Shown in pieces: positions 21,961 through 35,287 of a stretch of 64,000 nt of DNA. Source of the stretch: Hygrophila difformis (Eukaryota > Streptophyta > Magnoliopsida > Lamiales > Acanthaceae); the NCBI GenBank assembly GCA_030278955.1, contig JAOANR010000015.1:35930487-35994486 (forward strand). The letters run 5' to 3'. The notes beneath the pieces were generated by a model. That model was not told the origin of the DNA and ran no database searches. It saw nothing but the letters and a program-made list of their open reading frames with translations. Within the stretch, counting starts at the first letter, position 1, and every line of letters starts with the position of its first letter. A program made the position numbers and the translations under genes.

Positions 21961-24784
21961 ATTTTGGCATGCATTTGTCTTTCCAAGAAGGCAACCACAA
22001 GTGTATAATTTATATACACAACATAGATATTGAAATTACAAAGGGGATTATAATGGGGAGTACATTTATAAATTTTCATTTCATTTGGCACCAATACATT
22101 GTGCTCAATGAATTTAAGTCCACGTGCATGATTTTATTATCAAATCAATCATCATGATCAATACTATTTATTTCAACCTTAAGAACTTTCATTTTCCCTT
22201 CCTTTTAGAGGATTCATATAAACAAGCCACATGTCCAAGATGACATTGAAATATTCCACGGCTTTTGAGATCACAACAACTTTATTTTCTAGCATCAAAC
22301 TTCCTTTGGGTTTATAAGGTCCCGGTCATCATTAGGAAAATTTATTTATAATTCCGGGGAATTCATATTTTCATTTTGCCAATCATACCTCAACCCATTT
22401 CAATTTTCGATCACGATTTCAATAATATTTTGCCTTTAGTCATATTCTCCTTTAGAAAGGGCAAGCATTTGTCGGCTTGAACTCATAATATTTCAGCAAT
22501 ATTTCATTGCTTTGTCCAATCAAGAAAACCAACATAGTCATTATTGACAATATAATATTTCTCACAATTTATTGGACTTTTGTATTAATCCATATTCCTT
22601 TTGGGAGTCTGGAAGAATTTGTTCGCCTGGAATGATGATTTTTAGCAAAACTTTATTGCTTGGTCTAGCCAAGAATGGCAATATGACCACCTTAAGGTGT
22701 CGGTATATTTTCCCACATTTTGGTGGATTTTCAATAGTATTTTTCATATATCGGTGTAATATACTTTTTATACCACTTTGGGTATTTCATAACTCCTCCG
22801 GTTTTACCGGGCACATATATACCCTCTTTTGGGGTTTACCCCATTTTGGGGTTTTTGCAGCATTTTGTCTTTATGCGATAATTTGATTCGTGCCATAATT
22901 CATCTGATTCCGCCAGTATTGAACAATAATTCGAATCCCTTTCTCAAGCCCGGTAGGATGTTATTTTTCTTGGCATATTGAGGCCAATTCCATTTTTGCC
23001 CGATTGACCCAAATTATGTATAGGGATAAAACCCCAATTCTGTAAGGTTAGTCGTAGAAATAAAATTGAAATTGTAAATAGACAAATATTACCTCCAACG
23101 ATAATTTTTATAGATTTGAAACTTCCTCCGACAGCACCTCCGTAGAGCTACTCGTGCTGATAACGTGTTGTATAACAATTAATTTGTACAATAGGCGGAG
23201 GATTTGTAATAGATGATTACGGAGGAAGTGTGGGTTGAAAGTTTAATAATATGTACAAAATAGATGTATGTATGATATTAATCTTGTGTGATGAAGCGGA
23301 TATACAAATGAAGAGAAGATGGAACAGTGGGACAACAGCAAATGCTTTCATTCTTTCATCATGTGTGTCCAAAATTACAAAGTATTATGCTATTTATATG
23401 GATATTAACAAGTGATTATTAAATCACACACATTCCATCATTTGACAAGTGTACAACACTTGTAATAGCATCAGGGCTATTATGGACATGCATTATTAGA
23501 ACTATTGCCACGTAACACTTTTGTTAAAATCTCTCACTCGTCACCAATTGATTAATTGAGTTGAAACCTCGTGCATCTATCTATCATTTTGATACTACCA
23601 GGGCCGGTTCTGAGGCGTGGCCAGGGATGCAATTGTCAAGGGCCCCGTTTAAAAGGGGTCCAAATTTTATTTTTAAATTTTAATAATAATTTTTTGTTAT
23701 TATGATATTAGTTTTTGGTATCATACTGTACCGTAAGATTTCGGTACGGTAACGGTATAAATTTTTTTGATACCGCGGTATATCGCTACCGTACCGAACT
23801 TTGGTATATACCACGGTATCGGTATATACCGCGATACCGTTATATACCGTAATATTGGTATATTGGTATATAGCGAAAGTTCGGTATGCCGGTATATACC
23901 GCAATATCGGTATGTCGGTATGTAGTGAATGTTCGGTATGTCGGTATATACCGCGATATGGTATGTCGTATGTACTGAATGTTCGGTATAGCGGTATATA
24001 CCGAACTTACCGGAATGTCGGTATGGAAACGGTATGAAAATATTTCATACCGAAACTTTCGGTATACCGAAGATCGGTATACCGAAATGTTCGGTACGGC
24101 AACGGTATGAAATTTTTCATACCGTAAAGTTCGGTAAGGTATATGGTACGGAGAATTTTTTTCGGTATGATACCATACCGAAAATTACGGTATACCGAAA
24201 ATTTCAATATTTTTTTTTTCGATACGGTATGTGCGGTATCAGGTATACTCGGTATTTTTCCCCAGCCCTAATTGAGAGACACTTCAAATCCCATCCAGCG
24301 TGTAGAGTTTAAGTTAATTTATTGCCACGTCAGCAGCCATTCCACGATTAGTGAATTTAGGATATTTCTGGATATAATTAGCATATGTAGAGGATAAAAT
24401 CGGTAATAAAATAAAAAAAAGGATAGATTTGGCTTTTTTTGAAACAAAAGGGATATATTTGGCCTTTTTTCCAAAAAATAATTATCTCAAAGTAAAAATT
24501 AATAGTTGAAATTAAATGGAGGTTGGTCTAAGTCCTTGATTTCCAAACTCTAAGTTGGGGTTCCATTCCCCACATAACTTCTTATTCCTCCCGGCCCCTA
24601 TGTCTCTTTATAATTTGTGTAGCATGGGCTCCCACCACTTATTTCGTAGTTAAATGAGGTGTCAGTCTTTAGTATTGGGGAAAAACAAAAATATATACTC
24701 GGTATTGTGCTCTAGTGAATGAACTTATAGTAACCCTAATAATGTGGAAATTAAATATATATATATATATAGGGCACAAATCGA
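21961..24784. repeat. Array unit 2 (A2-B2), 2,824 bp
   Basis: Copy of unit 1 without the nested retrotransposon. Starts at ATTTTGGCATGC. LTR at 23166-23517, A/B junction at 23716/23717, hAT fragment to 24270, then the SINE-containing tail. It shares diagnostic variants with unit 1 (GAGTCTGGAAG, CATAACTCC). Confidence 0.92.
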
Positions 24785-27607
24785 ATTTTGGCATGCATTT
24801 ATCTTTCCAAGAAGGCAACCACAAGTGTATAATTTATATACACAACATAGATATTGAAATTACAAAGGGGATTATAATGGGGAGTACATTTATAAATTTT
24901 CATTTCATTTGGCACCAATACATTGTGCTCAATGAATTTAAGTCCACGTGCATGATTTTATTATCAAATCAATCATCATGATCAATACTATTTATTTCAA
25001 CCTTAAGAACTTTCATTTTCCCTTCCTTTTAGAGGATTCATATAAACAAGCCACATGTCCAAGATGACATTGAAATATTCCACGGCTTTTGAGATCACAA
25101 CAACTTTATTTTCTAGCATCAAACTTCCTTTGGGTTTATAAGGTCCCGGTCATCATAAGGAAAATTTATTTATAATTCCGGGGAATTCATATTTTCATTT
25201 TGCCAATCATACCTCAACCCATTTCAATTTTCGATCACGATTTCAATAATATTTTGCCTTTAGTCATATTCTCCTTTAGAAAGGGCAAGCATTTATCGGC
25301 TTGAACTCATAATATTTCAGCAATATTTCATTACTTTGTCCAATCAAGAAAACCAACATAGTCATTATTGACAATATAATATTTGTCACAATTTATTGGA
25401 CTTTTGTATTAATCCATATTCCTTTTGGGAGTCTGCAAGAATTTGTTCGCCTGGAATGATGATTTTTAGCAAAACTTTATTGCTTGGTCTAGCCAAGAAT
25501 GGCAATATGACCACCTTAAGGTGTCGGTATATTTTCCCACATTTTGGTGGATTTTCAATAGTATTTTTCATATATCGGTGTAATATACTTGTTATACCAC
25601 TTTGGGTATTTCATAATTCCTCCGGTTTTACCGGGCACATATATACCCTCTTTTGGGGTTTACCCCATTTTGGGGTTTTTGCAGCATTTTGTCTTTATAC
25701 GATAATTTGATTCGTGCCATAATTCATCTGATTCCGCCAGTATTGAACAATAATTCGAATCCCTTTCTCAAGCCCGGTAGGATGTTATTTTTCTTGGCAT
25801 ATTGAGGCCAATTCCATTTTTGCCCGATTGACCCAAATTATGTATAGGGATAAAACCCCAATTCTGTAAGGTTAGTCGTAGAAATAAAATTGAAATTGTA
25901 AATAAACAAATATTACCTCCAACGATAATTTTTATAGATTTGAAACTTCCTCCGGCAGCACCTCCGTAGAGCTACTCGTGCTGATAACGTGTTGTATAAC
26001 AATTAATTTGTACAATAGGCGGAGGATTTGTAATAGATGATTACGGAGGAAGTGTGGGTTGAAAGTTTAATAATATGTACAAAATAGATGTATGTATGAT
26101 ATTAATCTTGTGTGATGAAGCGGATATACAAATGGAGAGAAGATGGAAAAGTGGGACAACAGCAAATGCTTTCATTCTTTCATCATGTGTGTCCAAAATT
26201 ACAAAGTATTATGCTATTTATATGGATATTAACAAGTGATTATTAAATCACACACATTCCATCATTTGACAAGTGTACAACACTTGTAATAGCATCAGGG
26301 CTATTATGGACATGCATTATTAGAACTATTGCCACGTAACACTTTTGTTAAAATCTCTCACTCGTCACCAATTGATTAACTGAGTTGAAACCTCGTGCAT
26401 CTATCTATCATTTTGATACTACCAGGGCCGGTTCTGAGGCGTGGCCAGGGATGCAATTGTCAAGGGCCCCGTTTAAAAGGGGTCCAAATTTTATTTTTAA
26501 ATTTTAATAATAATTTTTTGTTATTATGATATTAGTTTTTGGTATCATACTGTACCGTAAGATTTCGGTACGGTAACGGTATAAATTTTTTTGATACCGC
26601 GGTATATCGCTACCGTACCGAACTTTGGTATATACCACGGTATCGGTATATACCGCGATACCGTTATATACCGTAATATTGGTATATTGGTATATAGCGA
26701 AAGTTCGGTATGCCGGTATATACCGCAATACCGGTATGTCGGTATGTAGTGAATGTTCGGTATGTCGGTATATACCGCGATACGGTATGTCGTATGTACT
26801 GAATGTTCGGTATAACGGTATATACCGAACTTACCGGAATGTCGGTATGGAAACGGTATGAAAATATTTCATACCGAAACTTTCGGTATACCGAAGATCG
26901 GTATACCGAAATGTTCGGTGCGGCAACGGTATGAAATTTTTCATACCGTAAAGTTCGGTAAGGTATACGGTACGGAGAATTTTTTTCGGTATGATACCAT
27001 ACCGAAAATTACGGTATACCGAAAATTTCGATATTTTTTTTTCGATACGGTATGTGCGGTATCAGGTATACTCGGTATTTTTCCCCAGCCCTAATTGAGA
27101 GACACTTCAAATCCCATCCAGCGTGTAGAGTTTAAGTTAATTTATTGCCACGTCAGCAGCCATTCCACGATTAGTGAATTTAGGATATTTTCGGATATAA
27201 TTAGCATGTGTAGAGGATAAAATCGGTAATAAAATTAAAAAAAAAGGATAGATTTGGCTTTTTTTGAAACAAAAGGAATATATTTGGCCTTTTTTCCAAA
27301 AAATAATTATCTCAAAGTAAAAATTAATAGTTGAAATTAAATGGAGGTTGGTCTAAGTCCTTGACTTCCAAACTCTAAGTTGGGGTTCCATTCCCCACAT
27401 AACTTCTTATTCCTCCCGGCCCCTATGTCTCTTTATAATTTGTGTAGCATGGGCTCCCACCACTTATTTCGTAGTTAAATGAGGTGTCAGTCTTTAGTAT
27501 TGGGGAAAAACAAAAATATATACTCGGTATTGTGCTCTAGTGAATGAACTTATAGTAACCCTAATAATGTGGAAATTAAATATATATATATATAGGGCAC
27601 AAATCGA
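24785..27607. repeat. Array unit 3 (A3-B3), 2,823 bp
   Basis: LTR at 25990-26341, A/B junction at 26540/26541, hAT fragment to 27093. Shares GAGTCTGCAAG and CATAATTCC with units 4 and 5, against units 1 and 2. Confidence 0.92.
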
Positions 27608-30410
27608 ATTTTGGCATGCATTTATCTTTCCAAGAAGGCAACCACAAGTGTATAATTTATATACACAACATAGATATTGAAATTACAAAGGGGATTATAA
27701 TGGGGAGTACATTTATAAATTTTCATTTCATTTGGCACCAATACATTGTGCTCAATGAATTTAAGTCCACGTGCATGATTTTATTATCAAATCAATCATC
27801 ATAATCAATACTATTTATTTCAACCTTAAGAACTTTCATTTTCCCTTCCTTTTAGAGGATTCATATAAACAAGCCACATGTCCAAGATGACATTGAAATA
27901 TTCCACGGCTTTTGAGATCACAACAACTTTATTTTCTAGCATCAAACTTCCTTTGGGTTTATAAGGTCCCGGTCATCATAAGGAAAATTTATTTATAATT
28001 CCTGGGAATTCATATTTTCATTTTGCCAATCATACCTCAACCCATTTCAATTTTCGATCACGATTTCAATAATATTTTGCCTTTAGTCATATTCTCCTTT
28101 AGAAAGGGCAAGCATTTGTCGGCTTGAACTCATAATATTTTAGCAATATTTCATTGCTTTGTCCAATCAAGAAAACCAACATAGTCATTATTGACAATAT
28201 AATATTTCTCACAATTTATTGGACTTTTGTATTAATCCATATTCCTTTTGGGAGTCTGCAAGAATTTGTTCGCCTGGAATGATGATTTTTAGCAAAACTT
28301 TATTGCTTGGTCTAGCCAAGAATGGCAATATGACCACCTTAAGGTGTCGGTATATTTTCCCACATTTTGGTGGATTTTCAATAGTATTTTTCATATATCG
28401 GTGTAATATACTTTTTATACCACTTTGGGTATTTCATAATTCCTCCGGTTTTACCGGGCACATATATACCCTCTTTTGGGGTTTACCCCATTTTGGGGTT
28501 TTTGCAGCATTTTGTCTTTATACGATAATTTGATTCGTGCCATAATTCATCTGATTCCGCCAGTATTGAACAATAATTCGAATCCCTTTCTCAAGCCCGG
28601 TAGGATGTTATTTTTCTTGGCATATTGAGGCCAATTCAATTTTTGCCCGATTGACCCAAATTATGTATAGGGATAAAACCCCAATTCTGTAAGGTTAGTC
28701 GTAGAAATAAAATTGAAATTGTAAATAAACAAATATTACCTCCAACGATAATTTTTATAGATTTGAAACTTCCTCCGGCAGCACCTCCGTAGAGCTACTC
28801 GTGCTGATAACGTGTTGTATAACAATTAATTTGTACAATAGGCGGAGGATTTGTAATAGATGATTACGGAGGAAGTGTGGGTTGAAAGTTTAATAATATG
28901 TACAAAATAGATGTATGTATGATATTAATCTTGTGTGATGAAGCGGATATACAAATGGAGAGAAGATGGAAAAGTGGGACAACATCAAATGCTTTCATTC
29001 TTTCATCATGTGTGTCCAAAATTACAAAGTATTATGCTATTTATATGGATATTAACAAGTGATTATTAAATCACACACATTCCATCATTTGACAAGTGTA
29101 CAACACTTGTAATAGCATCAGGGCTATTATGGACATGCATTATTAGAACTATTGCCACGTAACACTTTTGTTAAAATCTCTCACTCGTCACCAATTGATT
29201 AATTGAGTTGAAACCTCGTGCATCTATCTATCATTTTGATACTACCAGGGCCGGTTCTGAGGCGTGGCCAGGGATGCAATTGTCAAGGGCCCCGTTTAAA
29301 AGGGGTCCAAATTTTATTTTTAAATTTTAATAATAATTTTTTGTTATTATGATATTAGTTTTTGGTATCATATTGTACCGTAAGATTTCGATACGGTAAC
29401 GGTATAAATTTTTTTGATACCGCGGTATATCGCTACCGTACCGAACTTTGGTATATACCACGGTATCGGTATATACCGCGATACCGTTATATACTGTAAT
29501 ATTGGTATATTGGTATATAGCGAAAGTTCGGTATGCCGGTATATACCGCAATACCGGTATGTCGGTATGTAGTGAATGTTCGGTATGTCGGTATATACCG
29601 CGATACGGTATGTCGTATGTACTGAATGTTCGGTATAGCGGTATATACCGAACTTACCGGAATATCGGTATGGAAACGGTATGAAAATATTTCATACCGA
29701 AACTTTCGGTATACCGAAATGTTCGGTACGGCAACGGTATGAAATTTTTCATACCGTAAAGTTCGGTAAGGTATACGGTACGGAGAATTTTTTTCGGTAT
29801 GATACCATACCGAAAATTACGGTATACCGAAAATTTCGATATTTTTTTTTCGATACGGTATGTGCGGTATCAGGTATACTCGGTATTTTTCCCCAGCCCT
29901 TATTGAGAGACACTTCAAATCCCATCCAGCGTGTAGAGTTTAAGTTAATTTATTGCCACGTCAGCAGCCATTCCACGATTAGTGAATTTAGGATATTTTC
30001 GGATATAATTAGCATGTGTAGAGGATAAAATCGGTAATAAAATTTAAAAAAAAAGGATAGATTTGGCTTTTTTTGAAACAAAAGGGATATATTTGGCCTT
30101 TTTTCCAGAAAATAATTATCTCAAAGTAAAAATTAATAGTTGAAATTAAATGGAGGTTGGTCTAAGTCCTTGACTTCCAAACTCTAAGTTGGGGTTCCAT
30201 TCCCCACATAACTTCTTATTCCTCCCGGCCCCTATGTCTCTTTATAATTTGTGTAGCATGGGCTCCAACCACTTATTTCGTAGTTAAATGAGGTGTCAGT
30301 CTTTAGTATTGGGGAAAAACAAAAATATATACTCGGTATTGTGCTCTAGTGAATGAACTTATAGTAACCCTAATAATGTGGAAATTAAATATATATAGGG
30401 CACAAATCGA
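27608..30410. repeat. Array unit 4 (A4-B4), 2,803 bp
   Basis: LTR at 28813-29164, A/B junction at 29363/29364, hAT fragment to about 29901. The unit is shorter than its neighbours partly because one GATCGGTATACCGAA-type repeat is lost near 29715 and a TA tract is contracted at the end. Confidence 0.92.
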
Positions 30411-32164
30411 ATTTTGGCATGCATTTATCTTTCCAAGAAGGCAACCACAAGTGTATAATTTATATACACAACATAGATATTGAAATTACAAAGGGGATTA
30501 TAATGGGGAGTACATTTATAAATTTTCATTTCATTTGGCACCAATACATTGTGTTCAATGAATTTAAGTCCACGTGCATGATTTTATTATCAAATCAATC
30601 ATCATGATCAATACTATTTATTTCAACCTTAAGAACTTTCATTTTCCCTTCCTTTTAGAGGATTCATATAAACAAGCCACATGTCCAATATGACATTGAA
30701 ATATTCCACGGCTTTTGAGATCACAACAACTTTATTTTCTAGCATCAAACTTCCTTTGGGTTTATAAGGTCCCAGTCATCATAAGGAAAATTTATTTATA
30801 ATTCCGGGGAATTCATATTTTCATTTTGCCAATCATAACTCAACCCATTTCAATTTTCGATCACGATTTCAATAATATTTTGCCTTTAGTCATATTCTCC
30901 TTTAGAAAGGGCAAGCATTTGTCGGCTTGAACTCATAATATTTCAGCAATATTTCATTGCTTTGTCCAATCAAGAAAACCAACATAGTCATTATTGACAA
31001 TATAATATTTCTCACAATTTATTGGACTTTTGTATTAATTCATATTCCTTTTGGGAGTCTGCAAGAATTTGTTCGCCTGGAATGATGATTTTTAGCAAAA
31101 CTTTATTGCTTGGTCTAGCCAAGAATGGCAATATGACCACCTTAAGGTGTCGGTATATTTTCCACATTTTGGTGGATTTTCAATAGTATTTTTCATATAT
31201 CGGTGTAATATACTTTTTATACCACTTTGGGTATTTCATAATTCCTCCGGTTTTACCGGGCACATATATACCCTCTTTTGGGGTTTACCCCATTTTGGGA
31301 TTTTTGCAGCATTTTGTCTTTATACGATAATTTGATTCGTGCCATAATTCATCTGATTCCGCCAGTATTGAACAATCATTTGAATCCCTTTCTCAAGCCC
31401 GGTAGGATGTTATTTTTCTTGGCATATTGAGGCCAATTCAATTTTTGCCCGATTGACCCAAATTATGTATAGGGATAAAACCCCAATTCTGTAAGGTTAG
31501 TCGTAGAAATAAAATTGAAATTGTAAATAAACAAATATTACCTCCAACGATAATTTTTATAGATTTGAAACTTCCTCCGGCAGCACCTCCGTAGAGCTAC
31601 TCGTGCTGATAACGTGTTGTATAACAATTAATTTGTACAATAGGCGGAGGATTTGTATTAGATGATTACGGAGGAAGTGTGGGTTGAAAGTTTAATAATA
31701 TGTACAAAATAGATGTATGTATGATATTAATCTTGTGTGATGAAGCGGATATACAAATGGAGAGAAGATGGAAAAGTGGGACAACAGCAAATGCTTTCAT
31801 TCTTTCATCATGTGTGTCCAAAATTACAAAGTATTATGCTATTTATATGGATATTAACAAGTGATTATTAAATCACACACATTCCATCATTTGACAAGTG
31901 TACAACACTTGTAATAGCATCAGGGCTATTATGGACATGCATTATTAGAACTATTGCCCCGTAACACTTTTGTTAAAATCTCTCACTCGTCACCAATTGA
32001 TTAATTGAGTTGAAACCTCGTGCATCTATCTATCATTTTGATACTACCAGGGCCGGTTCTGAGGCGTGGCCAGGGATGCAATTGTCAAGGGCCCGTTTAA
32101 AAGGGGTCCAAATTTTATTTTTAAATTTTAATAATAATTTTTTGTTATTATGATATTAGTTTTT
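30411..32164. repeat. Array unit 5 (A5 only), right end of array
   Basis: A segment with the LTR at 31615-31966. At 32164, after GATATTAGTTTTT, it leaves the pattern of the other units: instead of B it continues into the rest of the CAGGGCCGG-type transposon. This is therefore the native right border, and the array reads (A-B)x4-A. Confidence 0.9.
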
Positions 32165-32588
32165 CACTTAATGCTTTATGTTTTCATCTTTTAATAGAGC
32201 AAAACTAACCATTAATTTCTCATTTAGTTTTCTCTTCACCAAAAAAAATAGAACATAAGAAAAAATCATTTATTTGATTTTAAGTTTTAGAACATAAGAA
32301 AAAATCATTTATTCTTCACAAAATTTTAGATTTAAGAATATTTTAATTTTATACTTATTTAGATTAATTCAATCCGGACATATTATTTTAAGCAAAAGTG
32401 TCGGGTTCGAGTATTTGTGTATGCAAAATTCTGCTTTGGAAGAGGAAACCGTTCAATGTCGTCCATCAGATCCTCGAGAAATTAATTTTGGGCTCACTAT
32501 AAGACATGATGATACCAAACTATTCATAAAAAAGGTGACCTATTATTTTATTATGCCTAAGGCCCCTAAAATGTCAAGACACAGCCCT
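32048..32588. mobile_element. Non-autonomous DNA transposon (CAGGGCCGG type)
   Basis: Left end CAGGGCCGGTTCTGAGG. Right end, reverse-complemented, reads AGGGCTGTGTCTTGAC. The subterminal stretches AGGGGCCC and CTAAGGCCCCTAAAATGTC are typical of a common plant MITE. It is complete only here. In array units 1-4 the same element is cut after GATATTAGTTTTT and joined to the B segment. No clear TSD was found. Confidence 0.55.
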
Positions 32589-32646
32589 TTGTCGATCAAT
32601 CATTATTCCGCAGCACAGAAGTGATCCGAACATTTGTAATAATTTA

Positions 32647-32887
32647 CTCCCTCCGTATTTAAAAAATTCTAATATTCCTTGTTTTTACGCAATCAATACA
32701 CATTTTTAAAGAGTAATATTTCAAATTTTATAAAATAAAAAATTATAAAACTATGTGATTAGACGAATCTAACAAGATCTCACTTGACTATATTTTATTT
32801 TATGTAACTGTATGAAAAATCGAATCAAAATCACTCAATGAATAGTGTTTGTTATGCCAACGTTAGTTTTTAAAAATACGGAGGGAG
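32647..32887. mobile_element. Stowaway MITE
   Basis: CTCCCTCCGTATTT...AAATACGGAGGGAG inverted termini flanked by TA on both sides, 241 bp. Confidence 0.9.
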
Positions 32888-33198
32888 TATTAAATATATG
32901 TTAAGAGGGGCTAAATCTTTTATTAGAATAGGGCCTCAAAAAAATGATTAAACGACAATGCTCATCAGCTCCTTTTCAACAAAACTCGTGTATATTTTTC
33001 ATTATAGTAGTATTAATATATGCATTACTGTTTTCTTAATGAGTACTGTGTCAAGACGGACGAGGATGGGTCAGCCTATTGGGGTTGAGCGGTGGGCTTA
33101 GACGTATGGGCCTTAGTGGGAGCATGTTAGAATTACATTGGCCCAACTCAATCAATTTTATTATTTTTCATTATTTTATGAAATATGTTAAAAGAATA

Positions 33199-33382
33199 CT
33201 CTCTCCATTTCTTTTTAAATGTAAAATAAGGAAATGGCACAAGATTTAATGAAAGAAACAAAAGTATTTTAGTAGAAATCTTACACCTTTAAAAGCATTT
33301 TATATATTTTAATGTAACATTATATTTATTATGAAACACCCAAAAAAATGAAAGTATTAGACTTAAAAAGAAACGGATAGAG
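33199..33382. mobile_element. Stowaway-like MITE, degenerate
   Basis: CTCTCTCCATTTCTTTTTAA left end and a TTAAAAAGAAACGGATAGAG right end, TA-flanked; a shorter and diverged copy. Confidence 0.75.
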
Positions 33383-33888
33383 TATTTTATAAATATTAAA
33401 GAAACTGTGTATAATCAAATTAATACAATATTACATGATTTCGAATAATATTTAACTAACACATTATTAAAATATACATGCCTTCATGGAAAATTGCCAG
33501 AAAAAAAATTGAAAAATAAATAATAGAGCGCTCTGGCTTCCGTCTGGACCGTTCTGGCTCGCTTCGAGAAAGTCCAATATTTTTTTAGCACAATTAATCC
33601 ACTCTTTAATTGGGCCGAGCAGGGTAGGTCCAATGGGCTCGGCCAATGTTTACGCTTAGCATAAATTTACCAGAGGTTGCAAATTGTAATAGCATATAAT
33701 GCATATTGCAGTTTAGGGGTTCAAAAACCGTAAACCAGACCAGACCAAACCATATTTTAACAGTTTGGTTTGGTTTGCGGTTTAGAAATTATGGTTTGAT
33801 TTTTTTTAGTTAGAAAACCGTGGTTTGCGGTTTAGGTTTGGTCTGTAGACAAAATTAACCAGACCAAACCGTAAACCGCAATTATGTA

Positions 33889-34148
33889 CTACCTCCGTAT
33901 TTGTATGTTTTTTACATTGGAATAGTTGACACTATTCACACACAGACTTTCACTTAAAGTTTTATCATAGTTGTATACGTTAAAATATAGCCAAGTGAGA
34001 TATTGTTAGATATGTCTCGTCGTGTAGTTTTTAAATATTGAACTTTTAGAATTTTTACTTGTACCAAACTTGAGTTATTAATGGTTAAAAATATGTATTG
34101 ATTTGCGTGATAAGTGGGAATGTAATAAACTTTGTGATACGGAGGAAG
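33889..34148. mobile_element. Stowaway MITE nested in a hAT-like element
   Basis: CTACCTCCGTATTTGTATG left end and a right end of TGATACGGAGGAAG, TA-flanked. Confidence 0.8.
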
Positions 34149-34225
34149 TATATATTTTTATATATTATATATAATATACTATTAATGATTCGCGCCCTTT
34201 CATAGGCTTCTGTTTATTTGTTTAA

Positions 34226-34438
34226 TACACCCTCTGTTTTTTTTAAAGGTTACGTTTTGACTTTTTTAATGTTCATTGTAGCACTTTGACTTCTATTTTT
34301 GTTATAGTTATATAAGACAAAATATAGCCAAGTGAGATCTTATTGGATTCCTGTAGTTCTTAAATATCAAATTTTTAGAATTTTTACTTTTACCGAATTT
34401 GAGTTATAAATTTTTTTAAAAAAAAGATGGAGGAAGTA
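34226..34438. mobile_element. Stowaway-like MITE nested in a hAT-like element
   Basis: CACCCTCTGTTTTTTTTAAA left end and AGATGGAGGAAG right end. The interior shares AGTTATATAAGACAAAATAT with its neighbours. It appears shortened at the right end. Confidence 0.65.
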
Positions 34439-35001
34439 TGTTTCAGAAGTTTCGTTGATGTAATGCACTCTGTACATTGGTTTACAGTTTTATTTGTAAT
34501 CCTGATATGCATGTTGCTACTGCTACCCTTTATTGACTCTACAACTGTTGTTTTCTTATGTTATATTTGTAATTTTTTTTTTTCAATACCTTATAATAGT
34601 TCTAGCTTGTAAAAAGTAAACTTATATTTTTTTTAAAAACTTTTGATTTGCATTTCGAAGTTTGGACTGTTACACTTATGACTGTAATTCATAGAATATT
34701 TTTTTCTTTTTAAAACTTTAGTTAAACCGTAACCAAACCGCTTTTTCGGTCGTGTTTAGTTTGGTTTAAAATGCTAAAATAATTTGGTCTGATTAAATTT
34801 TTTTCCAAACCATTTTTTGCGGTTAGGTTTGGGTTTGGTGCGAAACCGCACCGCTCGCGTTGACCCCTAAATGATACACAATTCTTCAAAATCGATATAG
34901 CTCGCCTCTTGAAAACACAAATTAACATTAATTCTAATTCACACTAACTGATTTCTGATTCATTAAAAAATAAATGTGCACAAAAATACTCTTATCTTCT
35001 A

Positions 35002-35261
35002 CTCCCTCTGTCCCATTTTGAAATGTCTCATTTCATTTCTGCACACAATCCAATGCACTTTTTAAATTGTGAATATCTCAAAATATATACAAGTAAAAAT
35101 TATGTAAAATATATATTCTAAAACTATACGATTAGACGAATCTAACAAGATCAAACTCGACTATTTTTTTCAAACATATACTTACAATAATATCGAGTCA
35201 AAGTTGAACAGTGAACAGTGTCAAAAAGTCAAATGGGACATTTGAGCTGGGATGGAGGGAG
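35002..35261. mobile_element. Stowaway MITE downstream of peroxidase 2
   Basis: CTCCCTCTGTCCCATTTTG left end and CTGGGATGGAGGGAG right end, TA-flanked. It ends only 27 bp from the stop codon of peroxidase 2, so it probably lies in its 3' UTR. Confidence 0.88.
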
Positions 35262-35287
35262 TAATAAAGAATTCATTCTGGCGTTCA

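Larger units (their letters stand above)
33714..34869. mobile_element. hAT-like non-autonomous element (GGTTTGGTTTGCGG type) with nested MITEs
   Basis: Starts TAGGGGTTCAAAAACCG and ends CGTTGACCCCTA. The terminal zones are repetitive AACCAAACCG / CGGTTTGGTTT motifs, a known pattern of plant hAT MITEs. Two Stowaway copies (33889-34148 and 34226-34438) sit inside it. The flanking 8-mers do not match, so a TSD is not supported. Confidence 0.6.

Noticed and set aside
23166..31966. Regularly spaced repeats suggesting a CRISPR-like or satellite array
   Set aside because: Units are 2.8 kb of recognisable transposon DNA in a plant genome; neither a CRISPR array nor a classical satellite.
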